This document shows, piece by piece, positions 1-12,329 of a stretch of 64,000 nucleotides of DNA. How positions within the stretch are numbered: the stretch's first letter is position 1; every line of letters begins with the position of its first letter. The notes below the pieces were generated by a model. The model made no database searches, was not told the origin of the DNA, and saw only the letters and a list, made by a program, of their open reading frames with translations. The position numbers and the translations under genes are program-made. Source of the DNA: Homalodisca vitripennis (taxonomy: Eukaryota; Arthropoda; Insecta; Hemiptera; Cicadellidae). Location: assembly GCF_021130785.1 (NCBI RefSeq), contig NW_025777608.1:1-64000 (forward strand), given 5' to 3'.

Positions 1-551
1 GGCAATTTCTCGGAGTTATTCTATAGCTAAAAACAAGTAAAAAAGTTCATATAACCATATGGCCCGGAAACGCTTCGTTAGCGAGTTACGCCTAGCGAAA
101 GATTTCGCCCGGATTTTCAGAATCCTTGGTGAAGTCAGGCCGTATAAAAATGGTTAAAGGTAGTTACAAAGATAACAAATACGATTGTTATTTATGTTTT
201 TATATCTGACAAATTTATTAAAATTCGTCCCAGAGCTGTAAATGCAATATTTTCAGAGATATCTTACGTAAAACACAAGAATTGGTGCAAAGAAATAACA
301 CATTTTTGTGTGTTTAACGTAAGATTACTTCCATAAATGGTTAAATTAAAGGTCATTTTTTTCTTAAAACAGATTTGTAGAACATTTAATTCAGAAAAAA
401 TTCATGTGAATTACTTAGGAAAAAAATTAATAATAGGTATTGAAATTTAGCTTTATTTAAAAATAAAACAGACGCACAAAAATGCATATTCTTATCTGCA
501 TAAAATATTAACTAATGTTTAGGTTTTGAGTAACAGCTGATCATTTATTCA
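1..551. repeat. Left long terminal inverted repeat (partial)
   Basis: Pairs with 5193-5745. Shared landmarks are GCGAAAGATTTCGCC and TTATCTGCATAAAATATTAA. Divergence is a few percent, so the two arms are not freshly homogenised. Confidence 0.88.
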
Positions 552-1929
552 ACACTTTTTATCGTCATATTTTCTTTGCAAAGGTTGGCAATATCAGCTT
601 GATCAACAATTAAGTTCAATGAAGTAATATTTGAATAACCTTTATGGAGGTTTTTGTATTGTGGCGTGTGAAGATTGTATTTTGTGAGATCCTGTGATTA
701 TTTGGAAATATTTTATACAAGTGTATAAAAATATTTTATTAAATATTTATTTTTAAAATATTTTATTAAATATTTTTATAAAAGTGTATGTAATTATCTT
801 AGTAAATAATAGCAGATAATGTAAATGGTATGTATTCGTTTGAAGAGTATACGGACATGATACTGATTTACGGGCAAAGTTAACAAGAATGGTTTAGTTG
901 CAGTTCAGGAATATTCGTGATACTTTTCCACATCGAAGAAACACCTGATCGCAAAACATTTTGAAGCTGTGGAGAGACGACGTCAGAGAAACTGGTAGCT
1001 TTTAAACCGAAGCGGAATAGATACTGGTCGTCAACGTAGCGCAAGGAACTATAATAATGAACAAGCAATAATAAATGCTGTAGGAATTATCACCAACACA
1101 CAAGCACCAGACGATTATCACGTCAGTTAAAATTTTTGCCAGTCAAGCGTATGGCGGACACTTCATGAAGCACAGTTGTACCCATTCCATATAACACACG
1201 TGTTCAAGACTTATTACCGCAAGATCTTAATAAACGGAAAGATGTTCTGCCGCTGGTTAAGAAGAAATTGTTTTACGACATCAGTATTTTCTGCGGCGTA
1301 TTCTCGTTACTTGATGAATCCTGTTTTACTAGAAATTGAAATTGTAAATTTTCGTAATACCATACTTGGGCGTACGACAACCCACATGAAACTGCGACGA
1401 GGCATTTTCAACATACATTTTCAGTCAATGTATGGCTTGGTGTTCTGGGTGATAATTTGATTGGTCCATTTTTCCCTCCCTCAGTGGCGTAGCGAAGGGG
1501 GGGGGTCCAGGGGGGTCCGGACCCCCCCCCCCGAAAATTTTAAGACATATTAAAAAATAAAGCATGGAGCAGGAGAAAAAAAAGACAGCTATTCATTACT
1601 CTTGTCTACAAACATTAAATTGATTGATTTCACTGATTGAAGTGACCGTTGTTAAAAATATAATTGTCCCTTTCGTTTTAAAATCATAAAGTATCAAACG
1701 ATACTTTTGGGCTCGGCCTTTCGGATAGTGTTAGTGTAATCACGGTATTTCTATAGGCGCGGTCACGTGACGTCGCCAAAGTCACCTGAACCGTAACACG
1801 ACGAAACAGTTTTAATTAGCGACCACTTCGTTCAAAATTTCGTCGTGGGGACGTAAAGTGACTGCTTAGAATTAAGTTACGGCGTTGATTTTAGGTGTCA
1901 TTAAACTGTAAACGTGTATATATATTATC

Positions 1930-4235
1930 GAAAAAAATCACTTTCGGTCCGGAAAATACACTTGAAAACTCTACTGATTAGAACTTCAAACTAATTTGGA
2001 CTTCAATGATTGAGGTAAACGTGGGGGTTTTTCGATTGAGTTAGGACGACGATTTTTGTTATCATTAAACTGTACACCGTACCCTATATAATTATCGAGA
2101 AAAAAAATCACTTCCGGTCGGTAAATACCAAAAATAACCTCTCTACAGATTCAAGTTTTTGACGATTTTGGATTTCATTGGTTGAGTGGTTTGAGGGTAA
2201 AAGTTGGTACTTAGGATTATGTTTAGCACGGTGATTTTAGGTATTAATTCAACGCCGACTAATTACATATATAATTATCGAGAAAAAAAACAATTAAATC
2301 ACTTTAAATTAGCGACTTATTTCCTATGGAGTCCCACAGAGATCTTTACTTGGACCAGTCTTGTTCCTTGTGTACATCAGCAGGCGGAACTCATCGCTCC
2401 TGAGAGGGAAAATGGTCCAGTATGTTGACGATTACAAACGATCTGCATTAAAGCTCCAACAAAACATGAATTAGAAATCATTTCCTTTTTAGAACTGAAT
2501 TCATGTATTCAGTTTTTTTCTAAATTAAATCTGAGGACCAACAACTTCAAATCAAATGCACTAAATTTCTGTTTGCGGCAAAAGAGAGATTGAGGATCGC
2601 GCTGCTGTGATGGCGGACGATGTCCTCACAGAGGAAACTGATTCCACCAAGTTCCTCAGAATGTACCTTAATCGAAGTCTGACTTGAGACAATCACATTG
2701 AAAGTACCTGCGCAAGGTTTCTTCAGGCATTTATGCTCTAACGGAACCTTTCAAAATTTTGCTCCCGGGATGTACTAAAAATGGCCTACTTTTACTTCGG
2801 CCTTGTACACCCCCATCGAGTTGAGGCTATGGGTCAGCTGTTCTAAATACAACTTTTGAGCGAGTATTTAGAAGTCAAAAGAAAGCTGTCCGCATCATTT
2901 CATGCCTTTAGGGAGCTTAGATTGCTAACTTTTCCCTGTCTCTACATCCTCGATGTCGCCCTGTACTGCCGATTTAAGTGCGAGTTCGTCCGGGGGCAGG
3001 GACAGGACAACCTTCGGTTACATCCGCACAGTACAGCCGCATTCAAACGTTTGCCATCCGTGGTTGGTGTTTAAGCTGATCAACAAGCTCCCTGATGAAA
3101 TAAAAAAATTGAATGAACCCACAAAATTTAAAGCTCGATTGAGACACTTTTTTGGTGTCGAGGGGTGTTTTATTCAGTGGAAGAGTTTATGATGAGCCGC
3201 TGGAATGAAATTTAAAGTAATTCAATCATCCTCTATTTCTGGTGGTAAAATTTAGAAGATTTTAAAACGTATGGCTGTAAGTATGTATCAGTCGTAGGAA
3301 TGAGTGTGGACTGTGTATGAACGGGTATGAATGGGGGCAATTTAAAATAGACATACATATTTCTAAATAATTTAATTTGACGATTGTATGCAATTTTTAT
3401 TATTGTTGACACAATAAAAAGTATTATTATTATTATTACCTCCGGTCCGAATATACCGAGAAAAAGCTCTAATGATTCAGATTTTTGAAGATTTTGGATT
3501 TCACTGGTTGAGTCGTTGAGATAAAAGTGGTACTTAGAATTATGTTAGAACATTGATTTTATGTATCAATTGAACGCCGACTAATATCTATATAATTATC
3601 AAAGAAAAATTTAAAATCGCTTCCCGGTCAGATAATACACCGGAAAAAACTCTACTGATAAGAAGTTCCGACTACTTTGGATTTCACTGACAGAGGTATT
3701 ATTTCATTTTCCTTAGTATATTCCGATCGGAAGTGATTATTTTTGTTTTTTTTTCGATAATCATATATTTTATTAGTCGGCCGTTGAATTAATCTCTAAA
3801 TTCAATGTCCTAACATAATTATAAGTACTACTTTTACCTCAACCATTCAACCAGTGAAATCCAAAATCGTCAAAACGAATCAGTAAAGAGCTTTTTCTTC
3901 GGTATTTTACCGACCGGAAGTGTTTTTTTTTCTCGATAATTATATAGGTAGTCGAGTACAGTTTAATGATAACAAAAAATCGTCGTCCTAACTCAATAAA
4001 AAATACCACGTTTACCTCAATAACCGAAGTCCGAAGTAGTTGAAGTTCTAATCATTAGAGTTTTTCAGGTGTATTTTATTTCCGACCGAAAGTGATTTTT
4101 CCGATAATTATATACTCGTCTACAGTGTAATGATACAAAAAAATCGTCATTATAATTCATTCATAAATACCCCAATCAGTGAAATCCAAAGTGGCCAAAC
4201 TTCTAATCAGTAGAGTTTTTCCGGTGCATTTTCGA
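1930..4235. repeat. Array of ~190-bp modules inside the hAT element, orientation reversed near 3720
   Basis: A module with ATAATTATCGAGAAAAAAAT, CACTTCCGGTCGG, CTCTACTGATTAGAA and GGATTTCACTGGTTGAG recurs. Copies run forward at about 1930-2305 and 3438-3715 and inverted at about 3725-4235. The LINE at 2306-3438 separates the first two blocks. The inverted layout suggests subterminal repeats of a hAT derivative. Confidence 0.75.
2306..3438 (+). mobile_element. LINE 3' fragment (reverse transcriptase) with (ATT)n tail
   Basis: Degenerate reverse transcriptase: YGVPQRSLLGPVLFLVYIS, then YVDD at 2421-2432 (the YADD-type catalytic box), a DNHIE block, ALYCRFKCEFVRGQGQDN and LINKLPDEIKKLNEPTKFKA. 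Several stops and shifts interrupt it. It ends with ACACAATAAAAAGT and an (ATT)n tract, interrupting a hAT module exactly between AATCACTT and CCGGTC. It is 5'-truncated, as is usual for LINE insertions, and the 3' portion resembles the copies at 16.2-17.8 and 31.0-31.9 kb. Confidence 0.78.
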
Positions 4236-4485
4236 CCGTTAGTTTGATCTGTACCCGAGCAACGCTCGAAAATCGCCCTTCTTTTCTAAAGGGTTCTCGG
4301 CCGTCAGTGGCCCAATGTCCCCGAAGGAGTATTTCATTTTCTCCACAGAATATAGTTGAGTCAATTATACGCTTGAGTGAAGCTCTGTTGTGTTCTTTTT
4401 CTTTCTTATCCAGTGAATCCAACATCACTTTGGTGCCTTCTACCCGGCCAGAATCGAACTTCGTAAAGTTTCTGTAGCTATACAA
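4210..4485 (-). pseudogene. hAT transposase fragment (TTF-type)
   Basis: The minus-strand reading contains SYRNFTKFDSGRVEGTKV, NRASLKRIIDSTIFCGENEI and LLRGHWATDG. The pattern R..LK.II.....FCG....LRGH is typical of the N-terminal part of TTF/zinc-finger MYM-type hAT transposases. Only about 90 residues survive; the catalytic RNase H-like core is absent from the element. Confidence 0.6.
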
Positions 4486-5192
4486 GAAAATTTGTGGTAC
4501 TAGAGTTGCTGTGAGAGTTTAATTTGCCTATTACATATTTCCACCTTTCTATAAGGCGTAGTTACTAAAGCTCCATGTTTTTGGTATTTACCTTTTACCA
4601 GTGAATTCATTGGCAAATAACACACAAAAACGTACCCCGGATCCCCCGGTTTCGGACCCCCCCCGAACGAAATGTCTGGCTACGCTACTGCCCTCCCTAA
4701 TCGACTTAATGGGAGTAGCGTACTTAAATTTTTTAAGAAACAAACCTGCCTACCCTCTTGGAAGATATTCCTGTTCAAAACAGAATAAATGCATGGTTTA
4801 TGCACGACGGAGCACCTCCACATTCTTCTAATGATGTGAAAAACTATTTAAATGATACATACGGTAGGACAATGGATTGGTCGAAATGGACCAGTAAAAT
4901 GGCCACCACGTTCTCCTGACCTCACGCCAGCAGACTTTTTCTTATGGGGTTGGATGAAGTCAATTGTTTATTCAAAACGGATTAACACCATAGAAGAGTT
5001 ACGTAATCGCATTACAGAGGCGGCAGAAACTATCAAGAATGCTCCAAACGTTATGAAACGCGCTAGAAAAGAGTGGATTCGTCGTGCGAAAAACGTGCAT
5101 TTGCTAACAACGGAGGACACTTTGAGCAACTATTATAGGTGATTATTACAGTTTTATAAAGGTAAAATACATTTTATGTTAATGTTCAGTCT

Positions 5193-5757
5193 AGAATAAA
5201 TGATCAGCTGTTACTCCACAACCTAAACATTAGTTAATATTTTATGCAGATAAGAATATGCATTTTTGTGCGTCTGTTTTATTTTTAAATAAAGCTAAAT
5301 TTCAATACCTATTATTAATTTTTTCCTAAATAATTCACATGAATCTTTTCAGAATTAAATGTTCTACAAATCTGTTTAAGAAAAAATGACCTTTATTTAA
5401 CATTTATGGAAGCAGTTCTTACGTTAAACACAAAAAATGTGTTATTCCTTTGCACCAATTCTTGTGTTTTACGTAAGATATCTCTGGAAGTATTGCATTT
5501 ACAGCTCTGGGACTAAATTTAATAAATTTGTCAGATATAAAAACATAAAAAACAATCGTATTTGTATCTTTGTAACTACCTTTACCATTTTTATACGGCC
5601 TGACTTCACCAAGGGTTCTGAAATCCGGGCGAAATCTTTCGCTAGGCGTAAACTCGCTAACGAAGCGTTTCCGGGCATATGGTTATATGAACTTTTTTAC
5701 TTGTTTTTTAGCTATAGAATAAGCTCCCGAGAGATTGCCGTTTAGTTTTGAATCACC

Positions 5758-5762
<5 letters not shown>
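5193..5762. repeat. Right long terminal inverted repeat
   Basis: Complete right arm, ending CACCCTGTG immediately before the TA microsatellite. Reads as the inverse of 1-551 with small indels. Confidence 0.88.

Positions 5763-5815
<53 letters not shown>
5763..5815. repeat. (TA)n microsatellite
   Basis: About 26 uninterrupted TA units directly after the long-inverted-repeat element; probably its TA target plus expansion. Confidence 0.95.
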
Positions 5816-5819
<4 letters not shown>

Positions 5820-7384
5820 GGAAACAAGGCACTTGATGGTCCTGTGTTATACAGCGACCCATGCAGGTCCATCAAGCCCCCTATTTAAACCTTCATATAA
5901 CCGTGTTATGAAATTTGTTCTCAGCATACATTTATGTTTTATAACTTGCTTGATAAATGTATGCTAATATTTTTTAATATATAAAAACTTTTGTCCACAT
6001 GCTGGTCCGCGTGTAATGAGCGGTCAATGTTGGTCCTTTTATACACCGTACAATTGAGCGGTACATGTTGATCCACGGGCCGTGTGGTTGGTGGTGGGAG
6101 AAAGAGGGGAAGGGACCTGCATCTGCCTTTTGATTGTAATATATTGAAAAGACCTGTACTTGCCTTTCGTTTGTAAAACTCCAAGTTGTAAAGCATTCAT
6201 TTCACATATTTTACTTCATTTTAAGGTAATCAATAATATTACCTTAGGTGAAAGTAACAGAATATCTTGGATAATCATTAATATTAAAACATAAATTGCT
6301 GTTGCATCTGATCTGTGGCCTCCTTATTACCCAAAGACATTTATTGTATTTCAAAATATTAAACATATATTTCAATAGAATGACATTTTCTAAATCATAC
6401 GCATTAAAAATTTTTTCAGTTTAAACTATTTCTATATTTACAATTATAAATAGATATGGTAATGCGCATGTTTTAATGTAAGTAATATTTATCTATCCTG
6501 TGCATTTTTGTCATAATACTGTTTTTTAATTTGTTGATGGGTCGTGTTTCTGTAGTGAATTTAACATAAAAGTTAATTGACAGTGGCTGGTTTACACACG
6601 GAGAATATTATGCCTCAAGCGTCTCAATTATTGCTGGGTAGTTGTGTGGCCAGCAAATCTGCGAAAGGATTGCATTGAAATAGATAAAATAACAGCTTTA
6701 TTTTGCCAGAACATTATAAACTTTAAAGCACTCTTCAAAGTATTTTTTTATTTTAAAATTTTAAACATCTACATCACATATATCACCCTAACACACTAAA
6801 AGAATGTAAACATTCTACATTAATATCATTTTAAAAATAATACACCAATCATCAATGATGAACTTAAATCTAAGAATTGTTTTTTAATTAAACTAATTTT
6901 CGAATATGATCAGGGACCAGGAATGTATACACGTATAGGCCTACTAATTCCATACTAACTGCTGAATTACATCTACCCATTTATACTATAAGATAACCAG
7001 CAAAATATTTTTATCCTAAAATTATAAATACGGAATGAAATGAAAAATAAAAGTTGTACATTTTATAATAAATCTGCCATGAAAAATTTAATTATAACTA
7101 TGTGATATTGAAGGGAGTTGAATTCACTAAAAGCTAAAAAATAAACACTATACCAAGTTTATACAAATAATGTCTTAACATGTCAATTTATTGTGGACAA
7201 AATCTTGAGCTCATCTTGTAAAATATTATTAGTTCTCAGGTACTGCACTTAATTGTAAAGTTTTAAAATTTATTCCTTTTTCCTAAATGTTTTATAAATA
7301 TAAGTGTGCACAAATTTTATTATTTTATTAAATTCGCCTATTCTTAGGTCATTGGCACCTTTAACAATTTTAAGAATACAGAGG
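5816..7384. other. Non-coding AT-rich stretch
   Basis: No coding potential seen. At 5990-6090 three TGNTGGTCC/TGTTGATCC motifs are spaced about 30 bases apart, next to a short GC-richer patch. The rest is plain AT-rich DNA. Confidence 0.5.
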
Positions 7385-7660
7385 GCCAATGCGCAATACT
7401 GTTTCTTATGTTACCCCTTTTTATTGGCCCTTTAATTTGTAAATATCGAATGTAACATGTGATGTTAGTCTTTCACTACTTTAGCCTATATTGGTTATGG
7501 TTGTATTTTATTTAACAATCATACAAGAATTTACTTCCTCAAATTACATATTAAATGTTTCTTTGCAAGAAACCACTGAGCACTAATTTGCACTAATTTA
7601 AAGTTACTGAATTTGGGAAGAAATATTTTGGTATTACACAATGAGATATTACACAAGCAT
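7385..7660 (+). repeat. Dispersed repeat, copy 1 (partner at 10752-10930)
   Basis: Shares CAATACTGTTTCTTAT, TTGCAAGAAACCACT, ACTAATTTAAAGTTACT and CACAATGAGATTA-like blocks in the same order with 10752-10930, with gaps. Family unknown; no coding capacity. Confidence 0.6.
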
Positions 7661-7843
7661 ATCTCCATATAGCATAATATAAAACCATAAAATATAGCTA
7701 AGGTCTGTTCACACTCTACATTCACAGATGGTAAAAACCAACTCTTCGTTATACTCTGCTTTAAAAGATGGTACATAAAAGCAACATAGATCTTTTCACA
7801 TTCTAATTCTGTATTAAACATATCGGAGTTAGTTAATAGTTTA

Positions 7844-9031
7844 CGAAGGTGGTCTGAAAAGTTTGCTTTCTGAACGTGAAGATGGAAGGTTCGTTAACAA
7901 AAGCTACTGAATTTCGTCTGTTGACAGTTACTAAAAAAAGTTTTAGCTATTTTCGACGTGCCGTTTTTATGTAACAGTCGAGTCAGTTGATGGGAGTGTT
8001 TTTGTGATATGGACACGATTATCGTGCTGCCATTAACTATTTGTGTTTGAAAGGCAATACGCCTTATTAAATCAAAAATGAGTTGGATTCTGTGTATGGA
8101 AACTCTGCACAATCATTTAACTCAGTGAAATTTTGGGCTGCTTCATTTAAAAATAGCCATAAGATCTTGAGAGACGAAGAACGTTCGGGACGTCCAAAAA
8201 CTGCAACTACCCATGAAATCATCGACAGAGTTAACCAAATGGTGCTAGACGACCACCGAATTAAAGTGAAAAATATATCAACATTTATGCATGAGAAAGC
8301 TGTCCGCGCGTTTAATGTCGCGTTTGCTCACGTTAGACCATAAAGGTTCGAGGATGAACATTTCCAACGCTCTTCTGGCGCAGTTTAGGTAAAATAATCC
8401 AAATGCGCTGATTAATTACTGTATATAAAACTTGACTACACCATTATACACCCGAAAAAAATTACAAAAGGGAAACAGAGTCAAAAAAAGAAAAAATGCT
8501 GCTTCTTTGGTTAGGAAAGACATGACGACTGTTTTATGCGATATTAATAGAATGAAATTTAATAGATTAGCTTCAAAAAGGAAAACCATTACAGGAGCAT
8601 ACTATCCACCATTACTTGACAAGGTAAAGGTAGACATTTTTTAAAGAAACGCCCACATTTGTAGAAAAAGAATATAATGTTTCACCAAGGCTACGAACCT
8701 TCTCGTCCCTTAGCGGTTATGATGGCGAAAATCCATGAATTTACGGGTTTAACTGCTTAACCATCCGTCTTACCAGATCCAGTCCCAAGCGAATTCTTTT
8801 CGTTCCTTCTCTCAAAATTGCGCTCGGAGGACAATGTAATCGTCAAATGAAGAGGCAATCACCTTCGTGAACAATTATTTTTCAGAGAAATATTCCGAGT
8901 ACAATTTTTACGGGTTACAGAGATGGTATCGCCGATAGAAGTGTGTAGAGTGACAAGGAGACTATGTTGATTTTTTAATTTCACAAATTATGTCATGTTT
9001 GTTAGGTCGGAAACTTTTCAGACCACTCTCG
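7844..9031 (+). mobile_element. mariner element (1188 bp), inactive
   Basis: Flanking TA dinucleotides at 7842-7843 and 9032-9033. Terminal inverted repeats are CGAAGGTGGTCTGAAAAGTT and, inverted at the right end, CGAGAGTGGTCTGAAAAGTT. The interior carries a mariner transposase relic. Length is slightly below the canonical 1.3 kb. Confidence 0.9.
8008..8973 (+). pseudogene. Degenerate mariner transposase
   Basis: Readable blocks: YRAAINYLCLKGNTP, IKNELDSVYGNSAQSFNSVK, EERSGRPKTATTHEIIDRVN and QMVLDDHRIKVKNIS (helix-turn-helix DNA-binding part), then a large gap, KRKTITGAYYPPLLDKVK, and KRPHL with FHQGYEPSRPL. The second catalytic position (HQD in active relatives) reads HQG, and the SPDLAPSD block reads LPDPVPSE, so catalytic acids are changed. 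Several stops and shifts. The longest surviving open frame is 8083-8343. Confidence 0.85.
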
Positions 9032-10751
9032 TAGATATAAAGCATTATTAATGGCTTTTAAGACCTACATACATTGAATGTAGAAAATATTTGTCAAGTT
9101 CATAAATTGGGACCAAAAAACGGATGGATATCAAAATTTTATTTTTGTACGTAATTTAGAACTTTAGGAAAGGAAAAAATATATTTTCATAAATAATTAC
9201 TTATTTAAAGTTACACATATCTTAAAATGTCTATATTTAAATCAAATATAATTCAAGAATTTTTATTATGAATAAAATAAAAATATTCCCATAAGCCACT
9301 TTTCTAGCACGTACGGTAAAATGTATTATCCTTATTATCAATGATTTTTAGGCCTAGATATAACATGAAGGTATTAATAATATTATAAATGGAAAATTGC
9401 TTATGTTTGTTTGTTTTGCTTTCACGCTTTAACTATTTAACCCATTGTACTGCAATTTTACGTAGACATTCTTAGGGTTCCTTGGATGAATATATGCATA
9501 TTCTTATTTCGGAAATCTCTTCGGGCTACGCCCTACTGGTCTATAAAATAGCTAAAAATTCCATTTTCCGTCTCTACAGTTACAAAAATTAGTTAATTAA
9601 AAGAGCCTCTTAAATGTCAACTGTGGTAAAATATTATAGGTGCGAATTTTGCACATTGATTATTTTATGATTATCATTATAAATTTCTTTGTGTTAGGGA
9701 ACCGCCCCAAATAGAGAATGGCGTGAAAGTACCTAAAAAAGGTTTAAAAATATATATATTTTTTTTAATACATATCAACGTTTTTACACACCTAATGCTT
9801 AAGCCGAATAAGGCTGCTTTACTCATATGTGCATTGCACTTGATTAGGGGGTCTAGCCTAATAAGCCCTCCCCCCCAATTCTTTCACATTCATGAAAACG
9901 AATTCAAGATATTTTTATCGATTTAAACACTACACGACAAAGTAATAACAGCTAAATATACTCTTATGAGATAAATATAGAAGAGGTTTCCAATGTTGCT
10001 TGATTTTGAAACTTCAACGCCGCGCCTTAGTTTTCCGTATATAGTTGTTTTAATTAAATCAAAATTTTCCTGAAAAACAATAACACTTACAAAGTAATAT
10101 ATTTTTTGTTATGGTTAATGTTAGCAAAACAATACGAATATTGTCCTATTTGTGTTATTTTTACTTAATAAGTAAGGTTAATAACATGATGTTAACAAAA
10201 ATAAAAAAAATGTTAACGTATTTAAAATGAGAAATGAAAATAATAAAATTGTTTCAGCTTTAAAGAATTTCCTTGAGATTTGAAACCTGGCAATCAGCGA
10301 TAAGATAGATGGTCGCTTAACATTGCTTTGCGGATACCAATCCAAGAATAAATGGCAGATTTTCCAAATAAGCCTATATAGAGCACATATAGTAAATATT
10401 GTAACAGTTATGAACGAATGAAGATTACTCCATATAAGAAAAATATCATACGGGAAATCCACCGCTCCTTCCCAGGAAAGGAAGCATCGCTATCAAATGC
10501 TCCTAATCTCTGTTATGTATATACGATGGATAAACACTCAGTGAATCACGTTAAAGTACTGATTCCGTTCTAGAGTTTAGAATATTTGTTTGCACTAATT
10601 CTGGTGCATAAATCTTAAAGCAAGGCGTTCTTAAAAGTGTGTCACAAAGTTCTGTGTCTGATAGTACTTATGATCCCTAACGAAATATGTCCTATAAGGA
10701 ACTGAGACCTATTTGATTGGATTTAAACTCTGTCAACATTTAAACGCTACG
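9032..10751. other. Non-coding stretch with possible TE debris
   Basis: Nothing coding. At 9415-9545 a segment (TCACGCTTTAACTATTTAAC, then CGGGCTACGCCC) resembles the repeated non-coding text often found in insect DNA transposons, but no ends were found. Confidence 0.4.
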
Positions 10752-10930
10752 GGACCCCAATGCACAATACTGTTTCTTATTTACCATTAAATGTTAAATA
10801 CATACTGTAACTTTTGATGTTACAGATGATGATATACATGTTTCCGTCTTATTGCAAGAAACCACTATATACTAATTTAAAGTTACTAAACACGGGAGGA
10901 AGTATTTCCTCAATACATAATGAGTTACGT
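10752..10930 (+). repeat. Dispersed repeat, copy 2 (partner at 7385-7660)
   Basis: Same ordered blocks as the copy 3.3 kb upstream, shorter by internal gaps and diverged. Confidence 0.58.
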
Positions 10931-11227
10931 CAAATCATAGATACGAGCTTTTCACATATTACCTCAATATAAGTCGTAAGGGAATAAGTTAATAATATAG
11001 GAATACAGCAATATTACAGGATTTTTACGATTAATATATGTGTAAATGAGAAAATGTTTGTGATGAAGTCCACATTAAACGGCCGATGCCGATGATAAAA
11101 AAGTGAATTTTGTACTGTACGTAGATAAATAGTAACTTCAGGACGTGACATTTCTTAATTTTAATGATTTGAGAAAATTAAATTTGTTAGGATTAAATAT
11201 AGCTTTAAAATGTTTTTACAAAATATA

Positions 11228-12108
11228 CAGGGTGAGGCAGACCACCCGTACAGTACGTATAGCGGCCAAACCAAACGAGGTAGATTATTCGTAACAACTT
11301 AAACCCCCCTATTTCCACCCCAAAGAATTTGGAGAAATTATTTTGAAATCTCTAAAAGTCCCCAAAAGGGTAGTTTTTGGGGGGTAGGGGTGGTTTTTGG
11401 AAAGTTTTCAAATGTAAAGGTATGTTGAGTTATACCTCATTTTAAAGGTATTTCTTCACTGATTATTTTGATGCAAAAATTTTGAACCTATCTTGCCGCT
11501 TATGTACAGGGTACACCAAAACGTTAAAAAATCAGGGGTTTGTGGGTAAATTTATTGCAACTACCTGCACAAATGTAGAGAGACGATATTTTTATTTAAA
11601 ACTAATGATGAGACGGCTTATCGAAAAATATCATCAAATGCCACCCTACCCCAAAATTTACACATTTTAAAAATACATAGAATTTTGAAATACTTAACAG
11701 CCCCAATCTAAAAAAACTCAAATAGCAACCTAGGTTGTGTTGTACATCATTAGAAAGGTCTTTAAAAAATAAACATTTTCTACATGTAAAGTTTGTCTCT
11801 ATCTCCAATGGTTTCAAAACTGTAGTACAAAAATAGATTTTTTCATAATTTTACTCAATGTATTTATTATTAAAGTCAGTGCAATGTGCAAGTAAAAAAA
11901 AGTTCCAACAGTAAACTGGTCTCTTATGTTTATGATTGAAATAAATACTGTACCCAAGTTTTAAGTCTTTTAAAATTTAAAAAAGGTATTGGAACACTGT
12001 AAACTAAGATGTCTTACGATAAGTGCTGAGTTCTCTTATGAAACAGGAAAATTACCCAGTTAATAAATTAGTACATTTTGAAATATAAAAAGTTTTACAC
12101 TTAAATTA
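11228..12108. repeat. Left foldback arm (~881 bp)
   Basis: Inverse of 12844-13632. Open frames inside (for example 11482-11670) recur mirrored in the other arm and are not genes. Confidence 0.9.
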
Positions 12109-12329
12109 TACAAAATGTATAGGAGAAAACCTGTTGTTATTTAATCATTGATGTGAGTGCCATGGGAGGAAGGAGTATCCTGTCATTATTAAAAAAGATA
12201 AACACTTCAAACTGGTTTTGAAAACAATTCTACAATGTTACAGCAGCATCATGGTAAATTATCAATATGACAATTATCAATTATCAAACTAAAACTAACA
12301 ATAACCTAGTAACTGACCACATGAAGAGT

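Larger units (their letters stand above)
1482..4690. mobile_element. hAT-superfamily DNA transposon (3209 bp)
   Basis: Flanked by a perfect 8-bp duplication, CCCTCCCT, at 1474-1481 and 4691-4698. Termini are CAGTGGCGTAGCGAAG and, inverted at the right, CAGTAGCGTAGCCAGAC, with G-rich tracts just inside. An 8-bp duplication and CAGTGGCG ends are hAT hallmarks. A transposase remnant with TTF/zinc-finger-MYM-type features lies near the right end on the minus strand. Much of the interior is a repeated module of about 190 bases, and a LINE fragment is inserted in it. Confidence 0.87.
830..5142 (+). pseudogene. Broken Tc1/mariner-type transposase (DUF4817-associated group)
   Basis: The N-terminus at 830 reads MYSFEEYTDMILIYGQ, as in insect transposases annotated with a DUF4817 N-terminal region. 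Frameshifts and stops follow. Later blocks are VWRTLHEAQLYPFHI, the first catalytic Asp in LLDESCFTR, FSVNVWLGVLGDNLIGPFF, WFMHDGAPPHSS (second Asp) and RNGPVKWPPRSPDLTPADFF (third Asp) running into LWGWMKSIVY. The three catalytic acids are still visible, but the frame is broken several times and a hAT element sits between the GPFF block and the WFMHDG block. It cannot encode an active enzyme. Confidence 0.85.
1..5762 (+). mobile_element. Tc1/mariner-type element with long terminal inverted repeats, interrupted
   Basis: The window opens inside the left inverted repeat. Bases 1-551 are the near-exact reverse complement of 5193-5745, so each repeat is about 570 bases. The right end reads ...AATCACCCTGTG and abuts a (TA)n tract, which fits TA insertion. 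The left tip, about 20 bases, lies outside the window. Between the repeats is a decayed transposase (830-1480 and 4691-5142) split by a hAT insertion at 1482-4690. Without that insertion the element would be about 2.5 kb. Confidence 0.85.
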
